A stretch of DNA of 64,000 bases from Halothiobacillaceae bacterium (GCA_028696185.1 JAQVHL010000006.1:1-64000); one strand, 5' to 3'. Counted from the stretch's first letter, positions 53,789 to 62,766 are shown. Numbers and translations: made by a program. Notes: generated from the sequence alone by a model not told the origin.

Positions 53789-54223
53789 ATGCGTCATTAT
53801 GAAGTCGTGTTCCTGGTCCATCCGGATCAGAGCGAACAGGTTCCCGCCATGATCGAGCGCTATCGCGCCATGATCGAGAACGAAGGCGGTGTGATTCACC
53901 GTCTCGAAGACTGGGGCCGTCGCCAGCTCGCCTACCCGATCCAGAAAATCCACAAAGCCCACTATGTGCTGATGAACGTGGAAACCACGCAGGCCGTGAT
54001 GAACGAGCTGCAGGATGCTTTCCGCTTCAACGATGCGGTTATCCGCAACCTGGTTGTGAAAATGGACGGTCCGGTGACCGAGCTCTCGCCCATCGCCCGC
54101 GCCAAGGACGAGGAGCGCAAGCCCTCCCGTTCCCGCGAGGAGCGTGAAGATCGCGAAGACCGCGATGATCGCGAAGACCGCGAAGAGTCGGCCGAACCCG
54201 CTGAAGCCGCTCAGGACGCCTGA
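53789..54223 (+). CDS. rpsF: 30S ribosomal protein S6
   Basis: S6 binds S18 in the 30S platform. The N-terminal 95 residues are standard ([29 protein letters not shown]). The tail of about 40 residues is an Arg/Glu/Asp-rich low-complexity stretch ([18 protein letters not shown]), longer than in many species, coded by short GC-rich repeats (about 54130-54190). GGGAGA lies upstream of ATG 53789. First gene of rpsF-rpsR-rplI. Confidence 0.97.
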   Translation: MRHYEVVFLVHPDQSEQVPAMIERYRAMIENEGGVIHRLEDWGRRQLAYPIQKIHKAHYVLMNVETTQAVMNELQDAFRFNDAVIRNLVVKMDGPVTELSPIARAKDEERKPSRSREEREDREDRDDREDREESAEPAEAAQDA

Positions 54224-54253
54224 GTCCGGCCACGACCCGCAGAGGATTGAATC

Positions 54254-54478
54254 ATGTCCCGTTATTTCCGCCGCAAGAAGTTTTGCAAGTTCACCGCCGA
54301 AGGCATCACCGAGATCGACTACAAGGATCTGGCCACGCTCAAGGGCTTTTTGACCGAGACCGGCAAGATTGTCCCCAGCCGCATCACCGGCACCAAGGCC
54401 CGCTATCAGCGTCAGCTCGCCACCGCCATCAAGCGTGCGCGTTACCTGGCCCTGCTGCCGTACACCGATCGCCACTGA
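54254..54478 (+). CDS. rpsR: 30S ribosomal protein S18
   Basis: The 74-residue S18, partner of S6. It begins [17 protein letters not shown] and contains the family segment [42 protein letters not shown] precedes the start. priB, which some relatives have between rpsF and rpsR, is absent. Confidence 0.98.
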   Translation: MSRYFRRKKFCKFTAEGITEIDYKDLATLKGFLTETGKIVPSRITGTKARYQRQLATAIKRARYLALLPYTDRH

Positions 54479-54510
54479 GCCCCAAAGCGTCCCTAGGAGC
54501 GTGAACTAAC

Positions 54511-54963
54511 ATGCAAGTCATTCTGCTGAGCAAGGTAGAGAACCTCGGCAAGCTGGGCGACGTGGTCAACGTACGTCCGGGTTATGCCCGTAATTTCCTG
54601 ATCCCCTACGGCAAGGCCAAGGCCGCCACCAAGGGCAACCTTGAGGCCTTTGAAGCCCGCCGTGCCGAGCTTGAGCGCCTGGCCGCCGAGGCGCTGGCAG
54701 CCGCTCAGGCGCGCGCCGAGAAGCTCTCCGGCCTCGTGGTCACCCTGAGCGCCAAAGCGGGCACCGAAGGCAAGCTTTTCGGCTCGGTCGGTACCGCCGA
54801 AATCGCCGAAGCGGCCAGCGCCGCCTCCGGCCTCGTGGTTGAAAAGCGCGAAGTGCGCATGCCGGACGGCGTGCTGCGCACCGTGGGCGAATTCGACATC
54901 GGCCTGCACCTGCATTCCGACGTCAATGTCGACATCAAAGTGGTTGTCGAAGGCGTTCAGTAA
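54511..54963 (+). CDS. rplI: 50S ribosomal protein L9
   Basis: The 150-residue L9 with its two-lobe form: [21 protein letters not shown] and [12 protein letters not shown] in the N-terminal rRNA-binding lobe, a long helix (about 42-75) and the C-terminal lobe [11 protein letters not shown] to [11 protein letters not shown]. Last gene of the operon, followed by a strong terminator. Confidence 0.98.
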   Translation: MQVILLSKVENLGKLGDVVNVRPGYARNFLIPYGKAKAATKGNLEAFEARRAELERLAAEALAAAQARAEKLSGLVVTLSAKAGTEGKLFGSVGTAEIAEAASAASGLVVEKREVRMPDGVLRTVGEFDIGLHLHSDVNVDIKVVVEGVQ

Positions 54964-54985
54964 GCCCTAAGCGCCATAGATCAGG

Positions 54986-55018
54986 AAAAACCCCGGTTTC
55001 CATGCCGGGGTTTTTTTT
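54986..55018 (+). terminator. Intrinsic terminator of the rpsF-rpsR-rplI operon
   Basis: CCCCGG/CCGGGG with an 8-base loop, extended by an A-run on the left (54986-54990) pairing with the T-run on the right, which has eight T residues (55011-55018). Confidence 0.95.
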
Positions 55019-55076
55019 GCCGCAGCGCAAGCCGGTAGTCCTTCAACAGCCGGCCCGATAGACCTCAAGCACGCGT

Positions 55077-56318
55077 TCAGCCCTTGAGTGCGCCTTGCGT
55101 CAGCTCTGCCCATTCCAGCGCTTCGGCGTAGCAGGCCGGGGCGACGTGGTTGAACGAGGTCTCATCATCATCGTCCAGCCAGGCGCCTTTTTCGTAGAAC
55201 TTGACGTATTCGAGGACTTCCCCGATGCCCCCTTCGTGGCGCAGCAGGCCATCGGTGATGTCCTCGCCCAGTGGAATCTCCTTGAGCAGGCTATCCAGTG
55301 AGGTGTTGTAAAAGGCATCCAGGGTGGAAAACAAGCCGGCAAGGAAATAGTGATCGCTGTTGTCGCGCTTGAACCGTTCGGCGAGGTTCTGGCACATGCG
55401 CGCACGTACCAGGGTCGTCGTAAGCAGGGCAGGAGGTTTACCGTCAATGCCGCTCAGGGCGGAGAGATAGGCCAGTGTTTTGAGGTGCCGAAAACCCAGG
55501 AGAAGAATCGCTTCGCGCAGTGAGCTGATCTTGCGCCTCAGGCCGATGGCGGCGGAGTTGATGTAGCGCAAAATGCGCAGGGAAAGGGCGACGTCGTGGC
55601 TGACCAGACGCTCGATTTCCTCCACACCGACATCGGGCTTTTCCAGCTTGGTCAGCAGGTTCAGCAACAGGGCGCGGCTGGCAGTAATCATTTGCCCCTG
55701 TACGGGCTCGGGACGGGCGAAGAAATACCCCTGAAAATAATCGAAACCGGCGGCTTTGAGTGCTTCGAATTCTTCCCAGCTCTCGACCTTTTCCGCCAGG
55801 GCGAGTACGCCGCGTCTCTTGAACTTCTGCACACACGCCGGGATTTGCGAAAATTCGTGATCCATCTGTATATCGATCTTGACGATATTGGCAATATCCA
55901 CCAGCGGATCGTTGATGCGGTGTACGGCAAAGTCGTCCAGGGCTATGGTGTAACCCTTGGCACGTAATTGGCGCAGGGCCTCCAGTACCTCTGGGGTGGG
56001 ATCGATGTCTTCCAGCACTTCGAGTATGACGCGCTTGTTCGGCAGGGATTCGAGCATGCCGGAGAGCAGGAGCGGTCGGGTAATATTGATGTACACGGGC
56101 AGTTTGCCGGCAATCCGTTCCAGAACGCCTTCGGCCAGTGCGGCAATGACGACATTCGCCGTGGCTTGGTTCGGATTGCCTATCCTGGCATGGTCATCGC
56201 TTGCCTGCGCACGGTAAAGCAGCTCGTAGCCGCTGATTTCCAGCGACGCGCGGACGATGGGTTGGCGGGCGAAAAGAAACTTCGGCGTTTCTGGAGTTGA
56301 GCTGGTGGCAGGGGGCAT
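55077..56318 (-). CDS. EAL-HDOD (YuxH-type) signalling protein
   Basis: A 413-residue soluble protein. The N-terminal half (about 10-205) is an EAL domain: YELLYR in place of EAL, then LEVLED, ALDDFAV, IVKID, AEKVES and QGYFFARP, so most metal-ligand positions seem kept. The second half (about 210-400) is a HDOD domain (VSHDVALSLRILRYINSAAIG, LLGFRHLKTLAYLS). Family members usually act as regulators rather than enzymes. It is a single-gene unit between the rplI and Tim44-like gene terminators. Confidence 0.9.
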   Translation of the reverse strand: MPPATSSTPETPKFLFARQPIVRASLEISGYELLYRAQASDDHARIGNPNQATANVVIAALAEGVLERIAGKLPVYINITRPLLLSGMLESLPNKRVILEVLEDIDPTPEVLEALRQLRAKGYTIALDDFAVHRINDPLVDIANIVKIDIQMDHEFSQIPACVQKFKRRGVLALAEKVESWEEFEALKAAGFDYFQGYFFARPEPVQGQMITASRALLLNLLTKLEKPDVGVEEIERLVSHDVALSLRILRYINSAAIGLRRKISSLREAILLLGFRHLKTLAYLSALSGIDGKPPALLTTTLVRARMCQNLAERFKRDNSDHYFLAGLFSTLDAFYNTSLDSLLKEIPLGEDITDGLLRHEGGIGEVLEYVKFYEKGAWLDDDDETSFNHVAPACYAEALEWAELTQGALKG

Positions 56319-56394
56319 GCGCGGTTCTCGTAAGCCATCGGAGTACTTGGCCCGGGAAAGTTACGGTAGCAGCCCTTATCGGTGGCGTAAACAG

Positions 56395-56420
56395 AAACTC
56401 CCCGGCCTGCGGGGAGTTTT
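56395..56420 (-). terminator. Terminator after the Tim44-like gene
   Basis: AAACTCCCCG/CGGGGAGTTT with loop of five bases; on the minus strand it is followed by TTTCTGTTT. It lies 37 bases after the Tim44-like stop and ahead of the EAL-HDOD gene. Confidence 0.8.
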
Positions 56421-56456
56421 CAACGGTAGTTGGCCCGAAGAGGGCCGCTCAGGCAA

Positions 56457-57395
56457 TCAGTTCAGGGCGGCGTCCATCTGCTGGATGCCGCTGATGTACC
56501 AGTTGGCCTGCGGGTCGCGGTTGGAGCGGCGGATATGCCAGACTTCGCGCACGTCTTCGGCGGGTGCCCCGTTTTCGCTGATGCGCGCCTGATTGAGTAC
56601 CGAGGCCCGCACCTCGTCGCCCAGATCCTCGAAATCGATCAGACGGGTGTCGATTTCAAGAACGCGGGTCTCATTCGGGGATTGCCCGATTTCGGCGCGC
56701 TGGGCGGCCAGCTGCTCGAAGAGTTCAGGCGTGACATATTCGCGGATTTCTTCGAGCTTATTGGCATCCCAGGCCGCTTGCAGATTGATGAAGTGCATGC
56801 GCGCGGCTTCGAGGAAGCGATTTTCGTCGAACCAGGCGGGCAGCGGCGGCAGGGCCGGACGCCCCATGCCGCCCAGTTCGGCAGCCAGAGAACCGGCGAC
56901 CGGGGTGCTGGACGGCGCCTGCGGCATGACCGGAGCCGGGGCAGCCGGTTCCGGGCTCTGACGGGCATAGGGGGCGGCGTTCCCCGCGCCGGCCGGTGCG
57001 GGCTGGGCCATGGGGCCGCTGCTGCCGCGCCGCATCATGCGGAACAGGTAGAACGCGCCGAAGGCGAGCAGGGCGATGAGGAGGATGTCCATGAACTGGA
57101 TGCCCTCGAAGCCGTCGCCAAACAGCATGGCGGCAAGCAGGCCGCCGGCCGCAAGACCGGCCAGTGGACCAAGCCAGCGGCTGGCGCCGCTCTGGGCTCC
57201 TGCCGGGCGAGTGGCGGCATTGTCTGCGTTGCGCGCCGGGGCCGGTGTCGAGGCGGGCGGTGGGCTGGACTGGCGGCTGAAACTGGACTTCTGGTCGCCC
57301 AGGTTGCCGCCGCTGCCCATGCGCTTGGCCTCGGCCGGGGCGGCGGCCACAAGCAGGCTGAGCATGAAGGCGGAAAGCAGGCTGGTCAATCGCAT
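56457..57395 (-). CDS. Tim44-like domain membrane protein
   Basis: A 312-residue protein with a signal peptide (MRLTSLLSAFMLSLLVAAAPAEA), a Gly/Ser/Pro-rich spacer, two hydrophobic segments (about 73-92 and 99-117), a Pro/Ala-rich linker and a C-terminal Tim44/MrpL45-like domain (about 185-310: RFLEAARMHFINLQAAWDANK, ISGIQQMDAALN). Bacterial forms are widespread but poorly studied; the fold suggests membrane-linked protein binding. Confidence 0.88.
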   Translation of the reverse strand: MRLTSLLSAFMLSLLVAAAPAEAKRMGSGGNLGDQKSSFSRQSSPPPASTPAPARNADNAATRPAGAQSGASRWLGPLAGLAAGGLLAAMLFGDGFEGIQFMDILLIALLAFGAFYLFRMMRRGSSGPMAQPAPAGAGNAAPYARQSPEPAAPAPVMPQAPSSTPVAGSLAAELGGMGRPALPPLPAWFDENRFLEAARMHFINLQAAWDANKLEEIREYVTPELFEQLAAQRAEIGQSPNETRVLEIDTRLIDFEDLGDEVRASVLNQARISENGAPAEDVREVWHIRRSNRDPQANWYISGIQQMDAALN

Positions 57396-57432
57396 AAGGC
57401 GTGATCCTCTTGGGTGGGGCTTGCGCCGACGG

Positions 57433-57915
57433 TCAGTAGCGACCGCCGAACTGGCTGATGTAATTCGACATCTGCTGGCATTGCGAGTTCATGCGCCGGA
57501 TGGTCTCGCGGATGCTGCGGATGATGGCGCGCATCACGGCGTAGACCAGGTGCGGGTGCTCGTTCATCAGCGATTCGAGGCGCTCGCGGTGCAGGCACAG
57601 TACGGTGGTCTCGCCCATGGCGCGCAGGGTGGCGCTATGCGGTTTGCCGTCCAGGAATCCGGATTCCCCGGCCAGATCGCCGGGGTTCAGGATGTGCAAC
57701 ACGTTGGTGTAGCCGCTGGTGCTGCGGCTGACCGCGAGGCGACCTTCGATAATGATGAACAGCTCGTTGTCCGAGTCCCCCTCGTTGAACAGAACCTCGC
57801 CGCTGGGCACGGTGCGCTGGGCGCACACGCCAGCCACGATAGCGCATTCCTGCATGTCCATTTCCAGGCCGAGCGCGGTATTCTTCAGGGTTTCTGCGGT
57901 GATGGCCTCGATCAT
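57433..57915 (-). CDS. Cyclic-nucleotide-binding domain protein without DNA-binding domain
   Basis: A 160-residue protein made of one cNMP-binding beta-roll (about 25-135: GEVLFNEGDSDNELFIIIEGRLAV, HILNPGDLAGESGFLDGKPHSATLRA) with the phosphate-cassette Glu/Ser/Ala pattern. The C-terminal helix carries IRSIRETIRRMNSQCQQM but no helix-turn-helix, unlike Crp. It may bind cAMP or another ligand and act by protein contact. Neighbours are the parvulin lipoprotein and Tim44-like genes on the same strand. Confidence 0.88.
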   Translation of the reverse strand: MIEAITAETLKNTALGLEMDMQECAIVAGVCAQRTVPSGEVLFNEGDSDNELFIIIEGRLAVSRSTSGYTNVLHILNPGDLAGESGFLDGKPHSATLRAMGETTVLCLHRERLESLMNEHPHLVYAVMRAIIRSIRETIRRMNSQCQQMSNYISQFGGRY

Positions 57916-57935
57916 GGCATCCTCCAGGCGTGTTG

Positions 57936-58871
57936 TTATTTCTGTTCGCCCGCCGGCGCTTCGGGCGCGGCAGCCGGAATGGCCGGTGCGGGGGCTGCTT
58001 CGGGCTTGATCAGGATTTCGATCTTGGCCTTGTCGCGCAGGCCCTTGATGTAGGCATCGACTTCGGTGCGCTTGAGGCGGTTTTCAAGCTGCGGGCGCAC
58101 AGCGTCCATGGCCGGCGGCGGCGTCTGGCGCTTGCCTTCCAGACGGATGACGTGCCAGCCGAACTGGCTCTTGACCGGTGTTTCGCCCACCTTGCCCGGT
58201 TCCAGGGCCAGAACGCCCTCGGAGAATTCCGGCACCATTTCCTTGGCGGTGAACCAGCCCAGATCGCCCCCCTGCTGACCTGAACCCGGATCCTTGGAGT
58301 GCTCCTTGGCCAGTGCGGAAAAATCCGCGCCGTTCTTGATTTGTTCGATCAGCTTTTTCGCTTCGTCCTCGCTCTCGACCAGGATGTGCGAGGCGTGGAG
58401 CTGCTCTTCCTTGGGCATCTGCGCGACCAGCTTGTCGTATTCGGCCTTGAGTTTGTCCTCGGCGATCGAGATGCCTTCAACGAAATTCTGCAAAAGTTCG
58501 TTGGCGAGCTGGTTGTCCTCGGCGTGACGCAGCAGGGCCTTCACTTTCGGGTCCTTGTCCAGCCCTTGGTCGCGTGCGGTTTGCGCCAGCAGGCGCAGGT
58601 CGGCGATCTGTTCGACGAGTTTGACCTCGTTGGGGCGCTGCGGCAGCTGGGCGGCGATCACGTCGATGTCGATCTGACTGATCGGCTGGCCGTTGACGGT
58701 GGCCAGCACCTTGCCGTCGACGGCATCGGCCTTGGGTGCTTCGCTGGAGGTGGAGAGCGGCTGTGCGGCGGGTTTGGCCGTGTTGCCGGTTTTTTCCTCG
58801 CCGCAGCCGGCCAGGGTCAGGCCCGCGCTGAGCAGGGCAACGATGAGAGCGTTTTTGCGAAAGGCGTTCAT
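57936..58871 (-). CDS. PpiC-type (parvulin) peptidyl-prolyl isomerase lipoprotein
   Basis: A 311-residue envelope foldase. The lipoprotein signal ends LTLAGC (Cys about residue 22); then a SurA-N-like helical part (about 55-160), and one parvulin domain (about 165-270) with LHASHILVESEDEAK, GGDLGWFTAKEMVPEF and QFGWHVIRLEG. The C-terminus is Ala/Pro-rich. ATG 58871 opens on the signal; the frame extends further but without one. PrsA- or NifM-like helpers are the nearest relatives. Confidence 0.9.
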   Translation of the reverse strand: MNAFRKNALIVALLSAGLTLAGCGEEKTGNTAKPAAQPLSTSSEAPKADAVDGKVLATVNGQPISQIDIDVIAAQLPQRPNEVKLVEQIADLRLLAQTARDQGLDKDPKVKALLRHAEDNQLANELLQNFVEGISIAEDKLKAEYDKLVAQMPKEEQLHASHILVESEDEAKKLIEQIKNGADFSALAKEHSKDPGSGQQGGDLGWFTAKEMVPEFSEGVLALEPGKVGETPVKSQFGWHVIRLEGKRQTPPPAMDAVRPQLENRLKRTEVDAYIKGLRDKAKIEILIKPEAAPAPAIPAAAPEAPAGEQK

Positions 58872-58878
58872 GCGGTTT

Positions 58879-59196
58879 TCATCCTTGGGATGGGGATTGA
58901 GGAAAGACCTTGATCCAGGGTTTGACAACGACGTCGGCATATACACCGGCGGCGCGGTAAGGATCTTGTTCCGCCCAGAGGCGTGCGGCCTCGGGCGAGT
59001 CGAATTCGGCAAGAATCAGGCTGCCGGTGAAGCCGGCGGGGCCTGGGGTTAGGGTCGGCTCGGCGGGGAACGGGCCGGCGACCAGCAGGCGCCCTTCGTC
59101 CTGCAGTGCCTGCAGGCGCGAAAGATGCGCCGGACGGGCTGCCAGCCGTTGTTCCAGCGTACCCGGCGCGTCGGTGGCGAGTATGGCGTACAGCAT
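58879..59196 (-). CDS. yciI: YciI family protein
   Basis: A 105-residue YciI-like protein with the family [30 protein letters not shown] run and the His/Asp pair typical of the fold ([19 protein letters not shown]). The family is dimeric and its reaction is unknown. It overlaps the yciB stop by one base, and yciB-yciI linkage is common. Confidence 0.93.
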   Translation of the reverse strand: MLYAILATDAPGTLEQRLAARPAHLSRLQALQDEGRLLVAGPFPAEPTLTPGPAGFTGSLILAEFDSPEAARLWAEQDPYRAAGVYADVVVKPWIKVFPQSPSQG

Positions 59197-59777
59197 CAGG
59201 CGCGATTCTCCGGTTCTTGGACGGCGGGCTCAGGGGCCTGTTCCTCGGGAACCGGTTCGGCATAGCGAGCCAGATAGACGCCCTGGCCGATGATGAAGAC
59301 GAAAGTCATGCCCATCAGACCAAACAGTTTGAAGTTGACCCAGGTTTCTTCGGAAAAGTGATAGGCCACGTAGATGTTGGCCACGCCGGAGGCGATGAAG
59401 AACAGTACCCAGGCCAGATTGAGGCGTTGCCATATGGTCGGCGGGGCCTTGAGTACAGACGACATCATGCGTTCGATCAGCGGCTTTTCGCCGATGAACT
59501 GGCTGCCCAGGAACACGGCGGCGAACAGCCAGTTGACGATGGTGGGCTTCCACTTGATGAACAAGGGGTCCTGCAGGAGCAGGGTGGCGCCCCCGAACAC
59601 CAGCAGGAGTCCCAGGGAAACCAGGTGCATCTTTTCCACACGGCGGTTTTTGAACCAGCCACCGGCCACCTGAACGACGCCGGCAATCATGGCCACCGCA
59701 GTCGCTACGTAGATGCCGTACATCTTGTAGGCGATGAAGAACAGGATGATGGGGAAAAAGTCGTAAAGGAGTTTCAT
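59196..59777 (-). CDS. yciB: Inner membrane septation protein YciB
   Basis: A 193-residue protein with about five membrane helices, beginning [21 protein letters not shown] and holding [14 protein letters not shown] and [11 protein letters not shown], all standard in YciB/IspZ, which takes part in envelope synthesis and division. The C-terminal 15 residues ([16 protein letters not shown]) are a charged extension. Confidence 0.95.
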   Translation of the reverse strand: MKLLYDFFPIILFFIAYKMYGIYVATAVAMIAGVVQVAGGWFKNRRVEKMHLVSLGLLLVFGGATLLLQDPLFIKWKPTIVNWLFAAVFLGSQFIGEKPLIERMMSSVLKAPPTIWQRLNLAWVLFFIASGVANIYVAYHFSEETWVNFKLFGLMGMTFVFIIGQGVYLARYAEPVPEEQAPEPAVQEPENRA

Positions 59778-60001
59778 CCGTTCGGGTGCTGCGTTGTGCG
59801 TGGATTCGAGAAGCTCATCATGATAGCCGGTTATTGCCCGGTGGTCACGGCAGCCTCGCCGTGCTGTGGGATCCGCCCTTATCAGGCGGAGGGAAAAGGG
59901 CTATTCTGCCTTCTTTGCCGGGATGCCGATAAAGGGCCGGTCTGTCTGTTTTCAGCCATCGGGCAAAGCCTGTGGTGTTTCCCTTACAGCGAGTTACTTT
60001 C
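59778..60001. other. Divergent promoter region of yciB and the YciO-type gene
   Basis: This 224-bp gap between two divergent genes has a hairpin TCCGCC/GGCGGA with loop CTTATCA (59872-59890). I see no strong -35/-10 pair. Confidence 0.4.
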
Positions 60002-60697
60002 ATGGGTCTGCACATCGCCATTCATCCGGTCAATCCGCAGCCGCGTCTGCTGCGTCAGGTGGCCGATATCCTGCGCGAGGGTGGCATCGCGGTGTTGCCC
60101 AGCGATTCGGGTTACGTCATCGGTTGCCGTATCGGCGACAAGGATTCGCTGGAACGTATCCGTCGTCTGCGCGGTCTGGGTGAGGATCATTATTTCACGC
60201 TCATGTGCCGTGATTTGTCGGAGATTGCCACCTACGCCAAGGTGGGGACCATCGAATACCGCCTGATCAAGGCGCATACCCCCGGCGCGTACACCTTCGT
60301 CCTCAAGGCCACTCATGAAGTTCCACGCCGCTTGCAGCATCCCAAGCGCAAGACGGTCGGCTTGCGCGTGCCGGATCATCTGATCGCCCAGGGCGTGCTG
60401 GCCGAGATGGGCGAGCCGATGCTGGTGACTTCACTGATCCTGCCGTCCGATCTTTCCGAGCGTTACGAGGAAGAGGCCGGCCTGTTGCGTCGCCGCCGGG
60501 GGGGGGGCGAGACGGGCGAAACCGCGTTCAGCGATCCCGAGGATATTCGCGACCGACTGCTGGGGCATATCGATGTGCTGGTGGACGGCGGTTTCTGTGA
60601 TGAGACGCCGACCACGGTGCTGGATCTTTCCGATGAGCCTTTCCGCGTTCTGCGAGCGGGGACGGCGCCCCTGCCGCCCGGCTTTGAGCCGGAGTGA
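60002..60697 (+). CDS. Sua5/YciO/YrdC-family protein, YciO type
   Basis: A 231-residue protein related to the tRNA threonylcarbamoyl-AMP synthase. Conserved parts: GGIAVLPSDSGYVIGC (about 28-43), RIRRLRG, HYFTLMCRDLSEI, PGAYTFVLKAT and KTVGLRVPDH. The length and HYFTLMCRD wording fit YciO more than TsaC. The gene holds a run of ten G residues (60498-60507) coding RGGG in an extra, non-conserved loop. ATG 60002; a longer start at 59972 is possible. Confidence 0.9.
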   Translation: MGLHIAIHPVNPQPRLLRQVADILREGGIAVLPSDSGYVIGCRIGDKDSLERIRRLRGLGEDHYFTLMCRDLSEIATYAKVGTIEYRLIKAHTPGAYTFVLKATHEVPRRLQHPKRKTVGLRVPDHLIAQGVLAEMGEPMLVTSLILPSDLSERYEEEAGLLRRRRGGGETGETAFSDPEDIRDRLLGHIDVLVDGGFCDETPTTVLDLSDEPFRVLRAGTAPLPPGFEPE

Positions 60698-60706
60698 GCA
60701 GAACAC

Positions 60707-61360
60707 ATGGAGCTCAACCTGATCCAGCAGATCAGCATCTGGGCCTTGCCGGTTTTGCTGGCCATTACCCTGCACGAGGCGGCGCATGGCTACGCGGCCT
60801 GGAAACTCGGTGACGACACCGCCTACCGTCTGGGAAGGGTGACGCTCAATCCGCTGCGTCATATCGATCCCATCGGAACGGTGATCCTGCCTTTGCTCAT
60901 GCTGGTCCTGAGTGGTTTCGTGTTCGGCTGGGCGCGGCCGGTGCCGGTGGTGTCCTCGCGCCTGCGTGCGCCCCGGCGCGACATGATCTGGGTGGCCCTG
61001 GCCGGCCCCGGCGCCAACCTGGCCCTGGCGCTGTTCTGGGCCTTGATGATGAAGCTCGGACATGGCCTGGACGCCAGTGTGCCGCTGATTTCCGTGCCCT
61101 TGGTGTTGATGGGGCAGGCCGGTGTGGTGGTCAATGTACTGCTGATGATCTTGAACCTGTTGCCCATTCCGCCTCTGGATGGCGGGCGGGTGGTGGCGAA
61201 TCTCCTGCCTGCGCGGCCGGCGATGCTGTACGAGCGTATCGAACCCTTCGGCTTCGTTATTCTTCTGCTGCTTTTGTTTACCGGGACCTTGTCCTGGCTG
61301 ATCGGCCCGGCGATGGCCCTGGTGCAGGGGTGGATGTATGCCTTCGCCGGATTCCGCTGA
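60707..61360 (+). CDS. M50 site-2-type membrane metalloprotease
   Basis: A 217-residue polytopic protein with the zinc motif HEAAH in ITLHEAAHGYAAWKLGD (about 22-30), the family GRVTLNPLRHIDPIGT segment, and the second metal ligand in NLLPIPPLDGGRV (about 145-157). It is the short, PDZ-less form. It lies between the YciO-type gene and scpA, a frequent linkage; substrate unknown. Its end overlaps scpA by 23 bases. Confidence 0.93.
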   Translation: MELNLIQQISIWALPVLLAITLHEAAHGYAAWKLGDDTAYRLGRVTLNPLRHIDPIGTVILPLLMLVLSGFVFGWARPVPVVSSRLRAPRRDMIWVALAGPGANLALALFWALMMKLGHGLDASVPLISVPLVLMGQAGVVVNVLLMILNLLPIPPLDGGRVVANLLPARPAMLYERIEPFGFVILLLLLFTGTLSWLIGPAMALVQGWMYAFAGFR

Positions 61361-62156
61361 GCGGCTCACCCCCGTTGCGGTGGCCCGGCTGCGCGGTGAG
61401 ACTCTGACCGAGCTGCCGGCGGATCTGTATATTCCGCCGGATGCACTGGAGGTCTGCCTGGAGGATTTCGAGGGGCCGCTGGACCTGTTGCTGTACCTGA
61501 TCCGCCGGCAGAATCTCGACATTCTCGACATCCCTATTGCCGAAGTGACGCGCCAGTACCTGGGCTACATCGAAATGATGCGCCAGATGCGCCTGGAGCT
61601 GGCCGCCGAATACCTGCTCATGGCCGCGTGGCTGGCCGAAATCAAGTCGCGCATGTTGCTGCCGCGTCCGCCCGTTGTGGAGGGGGAGGGTGAGGAGGAC
61701 CCGCGTCAGCGGCTGGTCGAACGTTTGCTGGAATATGAAAAGCTCGCGCGCGCCGCAGAAACGCTCGATGCGCTGCCCCGCGCCGGGCGCGACGTGCATG
61801 AGGCCCTCGCCGAGCCCCCGCCGCTGGACAAGGCGCGTCCCTTGCCCGAGGTGAGCCTGGATGAGCTGGTCTCGGCCCTGCGCGAGGCTTTGTCCCGCGC
61901 GGCGCTGGTGGAGCATCACCATATCCAGCGCGAAGCGCTGTCCGTGCGGGCACGCATGAGCGAGATTCTGGCGCGTCTGGCCGACTGCCCGCAGGGTTGT
62001 GCTTTCCAGGGGCTGCTGGAACCCGGACAGGGGCGGCGCGGTGTGGTGGTGAGCTTTCTTGCCGTGCTCGAATTGCTCAAGGCCGAACTGGTGCGTGCCG
62101 TGCAGGACAGGGCTTTCGATCCCATCCATCTGCACGCCGTGACGGGGGGCGCATGA
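61338..62156 (+). CDS. scpA: Chromosome condensation protein ScpA
   Basis: ScpA is the kleisin that bridges SMC heads. The 272-residue protein has the family N-terminus VCLEDFEGPLDLLLYLIRRQNLDILDIPIAEVTRQY (seen across about 35-70) and MAAWLAEIKSRMLLPRP. The C-terminal winged-helix part is FLAVLELLKAELV. It overlaps the M50 gene and, by four bases, scpB. SMC itself is not in the window. Confidence 0.96.
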   Translation: MPSPDSAERLTPVAVARLRGETLTELPADLYIPPDALEVCLEDFEGPLDLLLYLIRRQNLDILDIPIAEVTRQYLGYIEMMRQMRLELAAEYLLMAAWLAEIKSRMLLPRPPVVEGEGEEDPRQRLVERLLEYEKLARAAETLDALPRAGRDVHEALAEPPPLDKARPLPEVSLDELVSALREALSRAALVEHHHIQREALSVRARMSEILARLADCPQGCAFQGLLEPGQGRRGVVVSFLAVLELLKAELVRAVQDRAFDPIHLHAVTGGA

Positions 62157-62677
62157 GTACGCCGGAAGGAATCGATAACATCCTCGAAGCCGTGCTGCTG
62201 GCGGCGGGCGAGCCAGTGAGCATCGAGCGCCTGCTGGAGGTTTTCGCCGATGAGGGGATCGACCGGGCGACTCTGCGTGATGCCCTGGCCCGCCTGCAGG
62301 AGCGCTACAGCGGGCGCGGTATCGAGCTGTATGAATCGGCTGGCGGCTGGCGGATTCGTGTGCGCGCGGCCATGGCCCCGTGGGTGGCGCGGCTCTGGCC
62401 TTCCAGTCCGCCGCGCTATTCGCGTGCCGTGCTGGAAACCCTGGCTCTCATTGCCTGGCGCCAGCCTATCACCCGCAGCGAGATCGAAGCCGTGCGCGGG
62501 GTGAGCGTCAACGCGCAAATCGTGCGCACCTTGCAGGAGCGCGGCTGGATCCACGTGGTCGGGCATAAGGAGGCGCCCGGCCGTCCGGCGCTGTATGCCA
62601 CCACCCGCCGTTTTCTGGATGATTTCGGCCTGCGCCGCCTGGAAGACCTGCCGTCCTGGACACCGCCGGAAGCGTGA
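62153..62677 (+). CDS. scpB: Chromosome condensation protein ScpB
   Basis: ScpB binds ScpA in the SMC complex. 174 residues with NILEAVLLAAGEPVSIERLLEVF and the second winged helix SRAVLETLALIAWRQPITRSEIEAVRGV and the KEAPGRPALYATT region. Start at 62153 is coupled to the scpA stop (ATGA). Confidence 0.96.
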   Translation: MSTPEGIDNILEAVLLAAGEPVSIERLLEVFADEGIDRATLRDALARLQERYSGRGIELYESAGGWRIRVRAAMAPWVARLWPSSPPRYSRAVLETLALIAWRQPITRSEIEAVRGVSVNAQIVRTLQERGWIHVVGHKEAPGRPALYATTRRFLDDFGLRRLEDLPSWTPPEA

Positions 62678-62704
62678 GGCGCGGCGCATGGCCGACGTGT
62701 CCGT

Positions 62705-62734
62705 TTGCCAGCGCACGCGCAGTTCGCTTAGAGT
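62705..62734 (+). promoter_or_regulatory. Candidate promoter of pgm
   Basis: TTGCCA (62705-62710) and TAGAGT (62729-62734) are 18 bases apart, 33 bases before the pgm start, in the 89-bp gap after scpB. Confidence 0.45.
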
Positions 62735-62766
62735 GCGATGAGTGATTCACCGTTCGGGAGAACCTC

